A stretch of 64,000 bases of DNA, taken from positions 28,121,696 to 28,185,695 of the forward strand of contig CM066312.1 of NCBI GenBank assembly GCA_033807775.1, read 5' to 3'. The translations under genes and the position numbers were made by a program. Position 1 is the first letter of the stretch; each line of letters starts with the position of its first letter. Shown here piece after piece: positions 44,613 to 56,285 of this stretch. Source of the DNA: Saussurea involucrata. Its lineage: Eukaryota > Streptophyta > Magnoliopsida > Asterales > Asteraceae. The notes beneath the pieces are model-generated. The model made no database searches. It was not told the DNA's origin and saw only the letters and a list, made by a program, of their open reading frames with translations.

Positions 44613-44802
44613 CGGTTTGCTTTATCAAAATGCTCCCAAACCTTTCTCAAAACAGCTCAGCTTTCACCCCAAATCCAAAGAATCTGAAACAAATATACAA
44701 GTATCTCCTTACTAAAAGAACACAAAAGATATACTTAGCAGGCTATGAACTCTGGATAAATCTACCTAATTCTCATCCTCAAAATGACCAAACAGCTATA
44801 GT

Positions 44803-45020
44803 TTCCGGATAGCACAAAACAACCCGGACAACCCAACCTTTCCGGACAACAAGACCAATCCGGACAGCACAACTTTCCGGATAGCATCCGGTATCCCATT
44901 CCATCCGGAAACTTATAACAAAAAGGAACTTACCCGGATACTTGATTCGTCCGGACACCTTAGAACACCATCCGGATACTGTTAACCAAAACCACCCGGA
45001 TACATTCAACTTATCCGGAA
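44803..45020 (-). repeat. CCGGA-rich repeat block in inverted solo LTR
   Basis: About a dozen TCCGGA or CCGGA words spaced irregularly by 12-25 bp, at the LTR position that carries other minisatellites in the related LTRs. Confidence 0.75.
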
Positions 45021-45433
45021 TCCACTGACCGTTCATCAATTTTTATCCAGAAATCGACTGGAATTAACCCCAGACATGTTTTTGACTATTCTAATCCGAT
45101 AGAAACCTTCTAATAACAATTACAAACACAAAATACAAAGGAACTTACCTTATTTTTACTTCCAAATACTCCAAATTGAATCCCTAGCCTTCTTTTCTTC
45201 CCAAAACACACACACACACACTATGATAATATCTTAATTGTGAAATATCTGGAGTCTAATGGTGATAATATCAAACTAATTTTCATTTTAGACCTTGAAC
45301 TTCTCAACAATGACCCAAACACCCTTAAACATATAATTTACCCAAACTTTCCCTAATATCCAACTTTAAAGTTAACTAAATTTAACGGAAAAAGGATTTT
45401 AACTAACGAACTTACCCGGGGTATTACAGAAGC

Positions 45434-47250
45434 CATGGGTGATTTTTCATCTTGCATGAAGAAGTTCATGTATGGCATCTTTGGCAAAAAAAATTTGTTT
45501 ATAATTGTTATTTTATGTGACCAAAATTTACATGCATTTTTGGTCATAAAAGTTGCCTTAGAAAAACAAACTGTTTGTTTATTTTTGTTGTATGTATATG
45601 ATGTGTATAAACAAGCTAAAGACCCCTTGTGATGATGGTTGTGTTGTTTATTCTTTTGGTTGTAATATTTATTTATTCATAAAATATGTAATAGTAAATA
45701 GGCATTTTCCATTTTGTTATTTTTGTATTAGATAGATTAATGTTAGATTAGTTTATTTTTATAAAAATGTAACAAGTTTGAAGAATGAAGACTTTCAAGG
45801 AGAAATCGCACACACCATGGAATTTCTAGAAGATTTGCATGCAATGGTTGTTTTGGCAAGTGGGAGCTTGAAGACATCATTTGGAGTTTTGTTTCTTTGT
45901 CCCTTAGGAATGGACTTGACATTCTTGTTTGGTTCACAAGAATTGCCACTAGAATTTTTGGCTTGGTTTATACACTTTTTGCATTATGTTGATTATGTTT
46001 ATGTTGATATTATCATGTGTGGATGAAATAGGATTTTTCATGCTAGATAATATTTTGAACATAAAAGTAAATCATCTTTTTGGAGTTTGGCTTTTCAAAA
46101 TAACATTTTAAAGTAAAATGATAAAAATGGTTTTTTAAAATAAAAGGAGTTTTATTATAAAAACTCTTAAAATTTTGAAGTAGTAAAATGAGTTAAAATT
46201 GTGATTTTAAAACTCATCCAAACTCCATGTCCAATAATAAAAGGGTTATTTTATCAAAAAGACTAAAATTGGTTCAAATGCGTTCAAACTCAAACTTTAA
46301 TATAGGATATTAGTTTAAAAATTGACCGCAACGAAATAGTTAATAAAATGGAGATTTTATTTTGAACTAAAAGAACCAATAAAAGAAAAATATTTTTTTA
46401 ATAATTAGTACCATGTGATATTGGATGCATGCAATAATATGGTACTATGAGTTTTAAAAATTAAAATTGAGATTTTAAATGGGGATTTCAAAACTCATAC
46501 AAACTCATAGTCTAAATTAATAAAAATGTTTATTAAGAGACTATAAGTGGTTCTTATAGTGATCAAACTCAAATATTAATATATGATATTAGTATTTGAT
46601 GACATATAATTAGTTGATAAAATTGAGATTTTATTTAAACTAATAAGAACCATTTGATAAGTTTCTAATTAACAAAGTACCATGTATTATTGAATGCATG
46701 CAATAAAATGTTTTGAAAACTAGAATTGTAAAACATATAAATCCCTTTCAAAATACAAGTCTATGCCGTCCTTTTGAGAAACACTCAATACGTCGCTATG
46801 ACACCCTCGTGGGATAAAGGTCACCTAACCACTTGGATTGTCTTGAGATGGATGAGGTGATTCTTATGTCCTTGTGGGAAAAAGGTCACCTAACCGCATG
46901 GATGTGAGTTTCACACGTTGTTTCAAGTAGGATGACTTGATTGAGAATCTTTTGTGATAAAGGTCACCTAAGCATCAGAAACCCGAGGCATAGATGGGAT
47001 CAAACATGCCAATTAACAAACGTTGTTAAAGATCCCATAACGCGAGGAATTAGATTTCGATGTAATCGATAAACGTTATCTACCTTGTTGGATTAAATAG
47101 ACGGGATAAAGGTCACCTAACCGTTTCATTTGTTTTGCAACGTTGGATCCTAGATTTTATGCAAATTAATGTTTTTAGAAAACTAAAGGGTAATTAATTT
47201 GCTAAATATTAATATTGAAAATACTATATTAACCTTGTTAAATTTTGTAG
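45434..47250 (+). other. Leader of Copia-C
   Basis: No gene. It contains a diverged tandem duplication of about 281 bp (46180-46460 and 46461-46740), of which the Copia-A leader has one unit, and five GGTCACCTAA-type motifs at 46810-47121. Confidence 0.8.
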
Positions 47251-48080
47251 GTGGCCCAAAATGCAAACACTACGATTGACACACCCCTGAGAGATTTTCT
47301 TAACGCAGAAAAGTTAACCACTCAGAACCTCCCGAGTTGGTTTCATAGATTGAGACACGTTCTCAGACGTGAAAACAAATCATACGTAATTCTCGTACCT
47401 CTTCGTCAAGAACCTCCTCTTACCTCCATAGAAGCTCACAATGCTTGGTTGAAACATAATGATGATTCAATCGATGTATCACGTCTTATGCTTGAAACCA
47501 TGGTTCCATCCTTACAAGAAAGAATGGAAACGTTTCCACTAAGGGCATTTGACATGGTAAACCGATTACGGGAATATTACCAAGTATATATGGTCCGTGA
47601 ACGCTTCGATACTATTGGGGTACTTCACAAGACAAAGATGGAGGAAGGCCAAGATGTAAGCTCTCATATTCACAAAATGAGGACGCACCTTGACTATTTG
47701 GATAGACTTGGCTATCCTTATTCCAATGGGAGAGCCGTAGATGTGATCCTCAAATCTCTGACCAAAGCATTTGATGTTTTGTCAAGAATCTGAATATAGA
47801 CCTCGAGAAGATTTCAGTCCCAGAATTGCAGGCGATGCTAGAATATGCTGAAAGGAATCTTCCCATGGTAACAGTTACATGTGATATATGTGGCAACATT
47901 GGTCATAGAAGAGGAGATTGTCCTTCTGAGAAATAAATGTTTTCTAACGAAGGAGGGTCCTTCAGGTATCTATATTTTAGATAGAACTTTTACCTTTCTA
48001 TCTTACACTTGTGTATTTGATACTAAGTGTAGAACTCACTTTTGTAATATGTTACCGATGATCAAGAAAGGTAAGTGACT
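47251..48080 (+). pseudogene. gag and protease remnant of Copia-C
   Basis: The start codon position reads GTG (47251) where the related copy has ATG, so initiation is probably lost. The protein (AQNANTTIDTPLRDFLNAEK) aligns with Copia-A gag but is clearly divergent. A frameshift near 47780 leads to the region with zinc knuckle CDICGNIGHRRGDC (47880-47921). The protease motif reads FDTKCRTHFCNM near 48015, so the glycine of the Asp-Thr-Gly triad is gone. It is a dead copy. Confidence 0.85.
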
Positions 48081-48490
48081 GAAAGACAAGCAAAATGGTG
48101 ATCCATATAAGCAAGGACGCAAGATTGCATACCAAGCTTAAAGGAGATTTTATTATGAAACCATATGGCTTGTATTGTTAAACAAGTTTGTTTCGAACAA
48201 TGTTTAAATTTAGTTTGACTAAATTATTATTTTTCAGTCACATGTTTATTGATTGATTGAAATTCACTTAACCGTTTTGGAAACGATTATATTCATATTC
48301 AAAATGAATTATTCTATTTCGAGAACTAGTCCTCTTGATTGAATAATAAAATGAATCTCAAAACTTTCTAAAACATAGTTCTATATAAACACCATAAGAC
48401 TCAAATATGATTTGAATCAAGTCTACACATAAAATAGTCAACTTAATCAAGTAAAAATTAAACGCATATCTAAACTTCAAAAGTGTGATA
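48081..48490 (+). pseudogene. Decayed protease-integrase spacer of Copia-C
   Basis: No open frame, but the end (CTTCAAAAGTGTGATATT) aligns with Copia-A just after its pre-integrase zinc site (14373-14392). LINE-e interrupts it here. Confidence 0.55.
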
Positions 48491-48669
48491 TTTTTTTGGA
48501 AAGGAGGCGGCACTCCTGGCAATTCATAAATACGGAAAAAAGAAATACACCTAAACGGCGAGGGACTCCCTCCCAATAAAGGAATCCTCCCATAAATTAG
48601 GACATGCCCTAAACGGGAAGGAAAACCAAACTAGGACGCAGCAAGCGACAACAAACAATCAAAACTGCC

Positions 48670-50103
48670 ATGTTTGCTATTGGGGATGACCGTGCGCCGG
48701 GTTCGGACGGGTTCTCAGCGAAGTTTTTTAAGGCTTCTTGGGACATTGTTGGTGCGGATGTGGCTCTTGCTGTTCAAGATTTCTTTTATCGGGGTCGCTT
48801 AGCTCGTGAAGTTAATCATACGTCGATCTGCCTCATTCCAAAGTCACCTAACGCTTTTAAGGTGACGGAATATCTTCCTATCTCGTTGTGTAAGGTGGTT
48901 TATAAATGCATAAGTAAGATCATTTCGTGGAGGATTCGTGAGTTCCTTGATGGTTTGGTTAGTCTAAACCAGTCGGCTTTTATTCCGGGTAGGCGTATTT
49001 ATGATAACGTCATGATGGCCCATGAGCTATTGGTCGGTTATGATAGAGTGACGGCTTCTCCGAATTGTGCTTTAAAGATCGATATTCAAAAGGCTTATGA
49101 TACGGTCGACAGGGGTTTCCTCTATGCAGTGCTTGAAAGGATGGGATTTCATCCCATCATGCGCCATTGGGTTATGGTACTTGTAACCACCACGTCCTAT
49201 GCGGTGATTGTTAATGGTGAATCTCATGGTTTCTTTAGGGGGCTCGTGGGATTCGTCAAGGATGCCCTCTTTCTCCCTATCTGTTCACATTGGTCATGGA
49301 GGCGTTTTCATGCTTTCTTCGAAGACGTATTGAGGTGGATGGTAATTTCTGATTTCATAAAGGATGTACTCGAACGCATTTGACACATTTATGCTTTGCG
49401 GATGATCTTATGGTTTTTACCAATGGTGATGTCTCTTCGGTTCGAGTTTTAAAGCATGCTTTGGATGATTTTACGGATGCTTCGGGGTTGCGTCCAAGTA
49501 TGGCCAAAAGCTCAGTATACTTTTCGAATGTAGATCAGCCGGTTAGAGATGCTATCTCTCAGTTGTTACCTTTTCAGATGGGCTCTCTACCGTTTAGATA
49601 TCTTGGAGTGCCTCTCTCGTCTAAACGTCTTCGTGTGGTCGATTTTCAGCCTTTAATCGCTAAGGTGCGTGCTCGAATTGTAAACTGGAAAGCCAAGTTC
49701 TTATCTTTTGGTGGTCGCTTACAGTTGATTAAATCGGTTTTAGAGTCCTTGCAATTGTATTGGATGATGGTCTTTTTGGTTCCAACTTCGGTATTGCATG
49801 ATTTAGAAAGACTATTCAAATATTTTTTATGGGCTCATGGTGATAGCTCGAGAGGTAGAGCTCGTCTTGCCTGGAGTGAAGTTTGTAAACCGAAGGAAAT
49901 GGGTGGCTTGGGCTTAAAACGGCTTGCGCTATGGAATAGGTGCCTTCTTTCCGCGCACTTATGGGATATTTTGCGGAAGCGTGATTCATTATGGGTTTCG
50001 TGGGTTCATGTGCATCGCTTGTGGGACTCTAGTTTGTGGAATGTTATCCCATCCAGTTCGTCTACTTGGGTTTGGCGTAGGTTGCTTGATCTTCGGGAGC
50101 AAT
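48670..50103 (+). pseudogene. LINE-d reverse transcriptase
   Basis: FAIGDDRAPGSDGFSAKFFKASWD (split motif at the fingers), RRIYDNVMMAHELLVGYD and LKIDIQKAYDTVDRGF are present. A frameshift near 49245 follows GESHGFFRG, and another near 49370 restores the frame with HLCFADDLMVF (about 49390), which holds the catalytic DD. LPFRYLGVPLSSKRLRV and GGLGLKRLALWNRCLLSAHLW follow. The LARD-like insertion at 50104 interrupts it; coding resumes at 58352. Confidence 0.88.
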
Positions 50104-50322
50104 TGTAACGTCCCAAAAATTACAAGCAAATTTAAATTTTTAAATAAACATTTCATTTATAACAACTCATTAAATGATCCCAACGTTTCGTTTGCAAACT
50201 CATAATTAATATCTTCATAATAAAAACCAGCGGAATTAAACGTTTAATTATTAAAAACCGTAAAGCAACCAGCTCTCCTCGCGCGCCAGTGTGTACTCGT
50301 CACGCCTTGGAGCCGCCCGTAC

Positions 50323-50779
50323 CTGAAACCACAATCTATTGGGAAAGGGTAAGCACGAAGCTTAGTGAATTCAACACCATAAGTAACCCAGTTATTTCCA
50401 CACCACCATAAACAGATAATTGCACATAAACAACATACAAGTCTACGAACAAATCATAGACGTGCATACTCACACCAACCCACCTAATAGGCATACGTCG
50501 GTCCCACCGACCACACGACCATCGTGTAAACGCAACCCGGCACCCCCGGGTTCATACGCCACCCGCGTATACAACCTTCGGTCCCACCGAATTACTACGC
50601 CACCCGCGTATGTGACCCTCGGCCCCGCCGAACTCCTACGCCACCCGCGTAGTCACAACAATAAAGGTCCGACTAGACACCCCACTATTTAACCCCGCAT
50701 CAAAAGCAAATAGAACTACCACATACATACACAACGTAATGTAAAAATACCCGTCATTAGTTATAGTGAGAGAACTCAC
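50323..50779 (-). other. Candidate LTR-resident intron with hairpins (LARD-like)
   Basis: On the minus strand CGAG|GTGAGTTCT (50783-50771), the hairpin array, TAAGC-TTCGT-GCTTA followed by C (giving CTTAC) and GGTTTCAG|GTAC (50323). The same order is present in the other LTR, 6182 bp further right. Confidence 0.42.
50497..50652 (-). repeat. Array of eight perfect hairpins in the LARD-like LTR
   Basis: Stems at 50497-50511, 50514-50526, 50534-50552, 50554-50570, 50577-50591, 50596-50610, 50619-50631 and 50636-50652. Stem lengths are 5-7 bp, all perfect. Loops are CCC, CCA or CACCC on the plus strand (GGG or GGGTG in the transcript). Arms include GTCGGT, CACGA, AACCCGG, ATACGC, TTCGGT, TACGC, TCGGC and CTACGC. 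Confidence 0.92.
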
Positions 50780-52164
50780 CTCGAATGCGCGCCTAGCTCA
50801 ACAATACAATTTCAAGCTTCCCAATTACGGTCACTTCCCAGCACCTAAACGCATGTTAAAACGTGTCAATACGAGACCCGGATCCTACGACACGACACAT
50901 GCTTAAACCGTCACTAAAACTATTTTCCGCTCTCGCCAAACAGGTCTGTTCGGGACCTGTTTCGACCCCTTTAAACCCAGAAAATTCCAAATATTATTTC
51001 ATGATTAAAAAGTACTCTGAGATAGGGTTTCAAGGACATATTATACGCCTCCTAACGATTTTTCTACAATTTATTAGGAATTAATTACGAACGACTACCA
51101 AAGCTGCCTGTTTTCGGTCCAGCCTGCACAAACAGCCCAATACAGCCTAGCTACGGGCTTAATCAGACTTCCGGAAAAACACGAAAAACCTTCCCAACTC
51201 GATTTGGGAACTTTGGGCATCAATTTCACCTCAAAGCGAGTTACGAGCAGAAAGTTATGGTCTACACAAAACAGTGGCAGATTCCAGAATTTTACACATA
51301 AAATGACGAATCACCGAACTTGCGACCACCTTTTCGCCTAGCTAGAGACCGAACCAGTTTTCCGCTAAAACACAGAAAACGTGCCCGACCCCGAACTTGA
51401 ACCGTGGGAGCCAGTTTCGACTCAAACGGAGTTACGACGGAAAAGTTATGGTCAAACGAAAACTGGACAGCACACTTAGAATTTGCATAAAAAGATAACT
51501 TTATAAAACGGTTCGCGTTTGGCTTAACGGTTTGGGATTTACGCTACGAGTGTCACCCACTGCCACCGCCCTCCACCCACAGCCACCGCAGCGACGGCGT
51601 GCGGCGGTGGTGGTCTCGCCGGAAAACGAAAAGGAAAAAGGAAAAGAAACGAGACGAACGAGAGAGCTACTTACCTTACGACGACGTCTCACCACCACAA
51701 CCAAACCTCTCTCTCTCGATTCCTCCGACGACAGCAGGTGGTGGCGATCTCCGGCGACAGCAGCAGCGGCGGCGAAGGGTGGCTGCCGCTGCGTTCTTTC
51801 TTCCTCTTCTCGCTTCTTTCTCGCGTTCCTCTCTCACTTCGATTCTCTCTCTCTCGGTCGCACAACACAAGGAAAAGAGAAAAGGCTCTTAGGGTTTAGG
51901 TGATTGGTTTGGTTTGCTTGATTCACAAGGAAAAAGGAAACGAGAGATAGGAAATCAGTCATGGGCCGAGACCCATGCAAAGAGTTCCAAGAATTGCACA
52001 AATAGCCCCTCAACTACACCTTATCTCACAATCTACATCCAAATGACACATGCGCTAACATTTTGGTCCTTTTCGACACCAAACCAATAACCAAAAACAA
52101 ATAAAGGTGGACATTTTAAATAATTAAAATTAATTAATAAACGTACCGGAACACGGGCTTTACA

Positions 52165-52176
52165 ACTCTCCCCCGC
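52165..52176 (-). other. Polypurine tract of LARD-like element
   Basis: On the minus strand AGCGGGGGAGAGT adjoins the LTR. Confidence 0.85.
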
Positions 52177-52181
52177 TTGAA

Positions 52182-52313
52182 TTAGACTTCGTCCTCGAAG
52201 TCTATGCCCGTGAATAGCTCTAGATAATTCTCCCGCATCTCAGCCTCGGGTTCCCAAGTCCACTTGGAACCCCTTCGGTGTTGCCATTGGACTTCCAATA
52301 ACTGGAACCTACA
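52182..52313 (-). pseudogene. Chromodomain remnant in LARD-like element
   Basis: About 43 codons remain open on the minus strand, including VQWQHRRGSKWTWEPEAE and ending FEDEV then TAA (52184-52182). This matches the last part of gypsy-2 integrase (VQWEHRKGSEWTWEPEAE). All other pol sequence is gone. It shows the parent was a chromovirus of that clade. There is no start codon context, so expression as a protein is unlikely. The stretch immediately upstream (52314-52580) is not readable. Confidence 0.8.
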
Positions 52314-52584
52314 TTTCTCACACCGTCAAAAATTTCTCTAATACTCTGCTTACCAACAAAACTCCTTCCAGAACACTCCAACAACGGGAATCGTTCTTAG
52401 TTAAACGACTTTGATTGTCTCCCAACCCTAGATGTTCCATACATCCTGATTCAAATTTCAAGCTCTAACCATTCTAAAGCTGCTCACAGTATACCCTACA
52501 GGATACTCGACTACGATCATTCCTACCCTTAACTGTCGATTAACTTCCACGAATTCTAATAGACTCCAAAGATTATATTAACAA

Positions 52585-52952
52585 AACATCGACCCCCTGC
52601 CGAACATCGGTCCAACCGATTACAATAACAAACATCGGCCACCCGCCGAACATCGGTCCAACCGATTACAATAACAAACATCGGCCACCCGCCGAACATC
52701 GGTCCAACCGATTACCATAACGAACATTGGCCACCAGCCGAACATCGGTCCAACCGATTACAATAACAAACATCGGCCACCCGCCGAACATCGGTCCAAC
52801 CGATTACAATAACAAACATCGGCCACCCGCCGAACATCGGTCCAACCGATTACCATAACGAACATCGGCCACCCGCCGAACATCGGTCCAACCGATTACC
52901 ATAACAAACATCGGCCACCCGCCGAACATCGGTCCAACCGATTACAATGAAT
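52585..52952 (-). repeat. 46-bp tandem repeat, eight copies
   Basis: Units start at 52585, 52631, 52677, 52723, 52769, 52815, 52861 and 52907. Each contains AACATCGG twice, once before CCACCCGCCG and once before TCCAACCGATTAC. The first copy and the one at 52723 are the most diverged. Confidence 0.95.
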
Positions 52953-55354
52953 CACATAAGCGTGGTGTTATCCTAGACACTATCACCAATAGATATCCCC
53001 CACAATCAAGTCAGCTAACACTCACGTAGGTCATTCCCTTAACCGATACTACCCGGTCTACATTACCAACACGCGTGGAATACCCAACCTCCCACCATCG
53101 ACGTATCCCCCACACACGCTCTACAAAGCTAATTTATCTGAACCGAGGATACACCCTGACGCCTACCTCTCAGGTAACGCCTCAGGGCCCCGCACATCGG
53201 AATTACCTCTCAAGTAAGTGCCCACAACTATATCCTCCTAGCACCTACTAGAAAGCCTAGGCTATATCACCTGAACACCGGGGCCTCACCCCGAGATACC
53301 CATCCGACCACTACCAGCGACTGACTAACGTGCCTAAGGATCCAAAGCAAAACAGCCTACCCACAAGTGCCTATCCCGGATTGACTCACTCACCCAACAT
53401 GTAGATACTCGATGTGCAATGAATGCCAAACGGTGCGACAAAACAATTCATCAACAAGACTCCACCTCGAGTCATTAAAACCGGGCAATTAGCCCATGAC
53501 TAATTCCAAGTCAAAATCGAGCAAAATGCTCCACGCTTGCTAGACCCATAAGTCGGTAAAAAACGCGCTTAAATAATGTCTAAGCAAGCAATACTCTAAA
53601 ATCAACATTAGTCCTAAACTCAACACGGTTTAAACAAAAGAGTTTTCCCAAAGGACTCACACCCTTAAAATTCTCAAAATGACACATAACACTTAAAAGC
53701 GCATTTCCCAAATGGTTTACAAAATCATTTACAAAAATGTTTTCAACGTCTAGACTTTTCATTTCAAAAAGACCGCAAGCAATAAAACTACTATTACCAG
53801 GTCGGTAGTTACGCAAAAATGGACACGCTCGTCCACATATGAAAATCATGTTGAAAATCATTTCATTGCAGCTTAGTTCACTCACAAAACGTAAAGCGAA
53901 ATAAATAATTTCTTTGAAAATAAACCGTCGCGGTTCTAGTATGAATTGACTCATGACGTGTATTTAAAGTAACCGTCGACCTTACACCGGGTGCAACAAA
54001 AGTGTGCACATAGTTTCAAAATCAGTTCCACGATATTTGACCCCAAAATTCCTCTTTTTCAACAAAAATGTCGTGGCACAGGGTTCACTAACAAATCTTA
54101 CGCGCGTCGGCTAGTCATACAAAACGATGAAACGGTTTACAGATATATTTTTGTTAAAACACAATTGTCTCGTGTAAGTTTCAAACTTAAAGATAAAAAC
54201 CAATCCGCTTCCATCATTTGAAAATATCGACTAAAATCTCAAAGGTGTGGTTCTTTAAATTGATTTTCAAGATTTCCCCAAATGGTCAGATAAACAAATA
54301 AGATATGCACCTCGTGAAATTAAACCCACACGACTCAACATGCCGTAAAACAAACTTATTTTAACCAAATCACTCAAATAGCTTTATCCAAACATCATGG
54401 AATGTAACTTTCCGTCTCAACTCTAACATATGTGGAGGAGTTCCAATGTTAAAGTCACACGTCGTAGTCACTTGCCCAACATTTTAAATACCACAAAACA
54501 CGTATATCATCTTACCCGAAAGAACCGCTGGAAAAATGACGAAAAGAGACAAATTCTACAAAGTTTGCACTCCCGTGATAAAACGATTTCATACACTTTC
54601 AAAACCATAATTCAAAATCTTGTGTGTGTGCTGAACATTCCCCAAAATTCCAAAACACCCTCCAATAAATGATTTGAAACACAAGAATTTGTTAACGCAA
54701 TCTATTTCAAAATCAAACTTTGTGCATGACTTAGTCGGCATTCCATGCCTCGACTCCTACTCCTCCAAATCTCTCCAGTCCACTAACGTCATCCGGACGT
54801 TTAAACCTCTTAGGCAAGTTGGGAAATTACATCAAATAATCCCTACGATTTTTTTTTATTTTTTTATTTTTTTTTTCCTCAAATCAAAGTCGGCTCTATA
54901 AGCCTATGATTCTAGCACAATCATCCATCTTGGCCCGAAACAAACATCATCCTCATCGTCACTCCAAGTGACTAATACTAGAATCTTCCTTTTATTCCAA
55001 CGACCACTAATTTATAACCTTCGACACTACCCCAACGATCATCCCATCAAAGCAAAACAAGTACACACCTGTACTAGTAGGTTTACCATAGTTGTTCCTC
55101 CTTGTGATGGCTATTCTGGATATATATTACAACGAGTTATTAGCACATAATAACTCACCCTACCACGCTCACGCTCGACTCCTTGGATTCCTCGCGACTT
55201 TCCCCGACTCGAACATTGATCCTGTGCTTCCGGTAGTAGGAGCTCTACTACTACCATCTACACCTATCATTGTCCGCTCCGAGTCCCATCCCGAGTATTC
55301 AAGTAGCTCCTTGCCGATAACTATACCCATATGCCCGCATCAGCATATGTACAC

Positions 55355-56100
55355 ACTCTTCCTAGCTCCCTAGGAATTCCACCCCCAAACACTACCCTTG
55401 CTACAACGAAATTTCTACTAGTCATGACGAGTCGCCTCGCGAATGCACAGCCGCACACAGTGCAAACCAGATAGACATCCGAATGTAAGATTCTATCCTA
55501 CAACGGTTGGACTCAAACAAGAGTTGCGCAATAGAACTAAATCCGACATTCTAAGGCTATTCGGTTCCTACCGCATACGACCTATAGTGCATTCACCTAA
55601 CAACCTATCAAGGCTAGCATAACCTCCTATTAGCAAGCAACAAACATGCAATATAGTGTAATAAGCACCAAGCAATTTAGCATACATACTCCTATGTTCT
55701 AGAAAGCAATCTAGCACACATACTGATACATAAACACCCTTCCCAGCTCTCTAGGAACTTCCTCTTATCCCACTACCCTTGCTACTACCGAATCCCTACT
55801 AATTATAACGAGTGACCTTGCGAATACCCGATTATATGCAGTGCGAAATAAATAGACATTCGAATACAAGATTCTATCCTAGAACGGTTGGACTCAAACA
55901 AGAGCTGCGCAATAGAACTAAATCAAATATTCTAAGGCTATAAATCTCTTACTGCATACAACCTAGAGGGCATCCACTTAGTAACCTATCATAATTAGCA
56001 TAAAATCCTAATAGCAAGCAGTACAACATACATCATAGTGTCCACAACAGGCAATCTAGCATGCATACTCTATGATCTAGAAAGCAATAAAACACTAAGT
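55355..56100 (-). repeat. 381-bp diverged tandem duplication
   Basis: Two units offset by 381 bp, aligned for example at GATTCTATCCTA (55489 and 55870). They are clearly similar but with many differences. Confidence 0.85.
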
Positions 56101-56270
56101 ACTGTACCTTTCCCCTTTGGCTCCGGCTGACTGTACACACTGCGCCTCCGATCACCGTTTCTCAAACGGATTTTCCTTCTTTTTTATTCCCCAAAAACTT
56201 TAAAGAAAATTTTTATAGCCGCAAACTTGAGATCAAACACACCGAAATGCGTTTGATTCACTCAAGCTGT

Positions 56271-56284
56271 GCTCTGATACCAAG
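56271..56284 (-). other. Primer binding site of LARD-like element
   Basis: On the minus strand CTTGGTATCAGAGC adjoins the LTR and fits initiator Met-tRNA. Confidence 0.88.
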
Positions 56285-56285
56285 T

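Larger units (their letters stand above)
43948..45428 (-). mobile_element. Solo gypsy LTR in Copia-C leader (1481 bp)
   Basis: In plus orientation TGTAACGACCC...GGGTATTACA; it is the inverted relative of the gypsy-1 LTR. Perfect target duplications GAAGC at 43943-43947 and 45429-45433; the empty site is visible at 35294-35305. It has a CCGGA-rich repeat block at 44803-45020 and the donor, hairpin, acceptor order at 44612-44158. Confidence 0.95.
50104..52164 (-). repeat. 3' LTR of LARD-like element (2061 bp)
   Basis: It contains the eight-hairpin array (50497-50652), a hairpin TAAGC-ACGAA-GCTTA (50350-50364) and a C/T-rich and Arg/Ser-codon-like stretch near 51540-51900 that is open in several frames but is LTR, not a gene. 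On the minus strand an AAGGTAAGTA donor-like site lies near 51680. Confidence 0.95.
52314..56270 (-). other. Non-coding interior of LARD-like element
   Basis: About 4 kb with no domain I can recognise in any frame. It contains the 46-bp tandem array and a 381-bp diverged duplication; 52953-55350 shows nothing clear beyond short open frames. Confidence 0.75.

Noticed and set aside
51532..51903. Open frame of 123 codons rich in Arg and Ser
   Set aside because: It lies wholly in the LTR of the LARD-like element, is repeated in the other LTR, is open in several frames at once because of composition, and matches no domain.
52585..52952. Regular repeats that could look like a CRISPR array
   Set aside because: Units are contiguous 46-bp tandem copies without unique spacers, in a plant retroelement.
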